Shown: piece after piece, positions 34,877 through 34,890 of the stretch | Numbering within the stretch: the first letter of the stretch is position 1 | Layout of the letters: each line of letters starts with the position of its first letter | Origin: an uncultured Sphingomonas sp. | GTDB lineage: Bacteria > Pseudomonadota > Alphaproteobacteria > Sphingomonadales > Sphingomonadaceae | Direction of reading: 5' to 3' | Length of the DNA: 34,890 nucleotides | Assembly: GCF_946477935.1 (NCBI RefSeq) | Contig: NZ_CAMLAC010000014.1 | Location: 1 to 34,890, forward strand | Position numbers and translations under genes: made by a program | Notes under the pieces: generated by a model | Databases searched by the model: none | Told to the model about the DNA's origin: nothing | Seen by the model: only the letters and a program-made list of their open reading frames with translations

Positions 34877-34890
34877 GGGCGGGGAGAGGG
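34873..34890 (-). CDS. mreC: Possible 3' end of mreC (partial)
   Basis: The last bases of the window read PSPRP then TGA (34873-34875) in a frame overlapping the mreD start by 3-4 nt. In rod operons mreC precedes mreD, and many MreC proteins end in a Pro-rich tail. Only five codons are seen, so this is positional inference. Confidence 0.3.
   Translation of the reverse strand, partial: PSPRP

Overview
The window looks like chromosomal DNA of a GC-rich alphaproteobacterium, most likely a sphingomonad (Sphingomonas/Sphingobium type). The lineage call rests on general resemblance: an F-type conjugation cluster in the order known from sphingomonad plasmids and islands, IS630/IS5/IS110 elements of familiar alphaproteobacterial type, and a rodA-mrdA-mreD cell-shape operon. 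No rRNA or marker gene allows a firm species call.

Layout. (1) 1-8430, minus strand: a compact F-type (MPF-F) type IV secretion operon, traA-traL-traE-traK-traB-dsbC-traV-traC-orf130-trbI, with mostly overlapping starts and stops, running off the left edge. (2) 8431-9528: a repeat-rich divergent control region, then two small plus-strand DNA-binding regulators (an XRE-like protein and an AlpA-like protein). (3) 9577-13932: an insertion-scarred stretch. It holds a frameshifted HEPN-domain gene, an IS630 element inserted exactly at that gene's stop codon, two unrelated truncated IS5-family transposases flanking a zinc alcohol/formaldehyde dehydrogenase, and a probable IS3-family scrap. (4) 13933-29003: a metabolic block dominated by aldehyde and redox-stress functions: a secreted MRJP/SMP-30-like beta-propeller, a molybdenum aldehyde oxidoreductase (paoABC type), an ABM-family monooxygenase, a second, frameshifted zinc dehydrogenase, a DJ-1/PfpI protein, a UvrA2-type ABC ATPase, the glutathione-dependent formaldehyde system frmR-frmA with recognisable operators, a quinone oxidoreductase divergent from a TetR repressor, and an aldo/keto reductase. 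(5) 29339-30705: an intact IS110-family element of the IS1111 type, whose long 3' non-coding part probably encodes its guide (bridge/seek) RNA. (6) 30908-31081: two tandem tRNA-Lys(CTT) genes. (7) 31183-34890: rodA, mrdA (PBP2) and mreD, core chromosome.

Interpretation. The conjugation genes, regulators, insertion sequences and aldehyde-stress block together look like the right-hand part of an integrated conjugative or genomic island. The tRNA-Lys pair marks the likely border with the core chromosome; no integrase or second attachment site is visible here. The cargo offers several routes to oxidise or reduce toxic carbonyls (formaldehyde, aromatic and alkyl aldehydes, possibly methylglyoxal), plus candidate damage-response proteins (DJ-1, UvrA2). 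At least four coding regions carry apparent single-base deletions in short homopolymers, so read error versus real decay must be settled before calling those genes dead.
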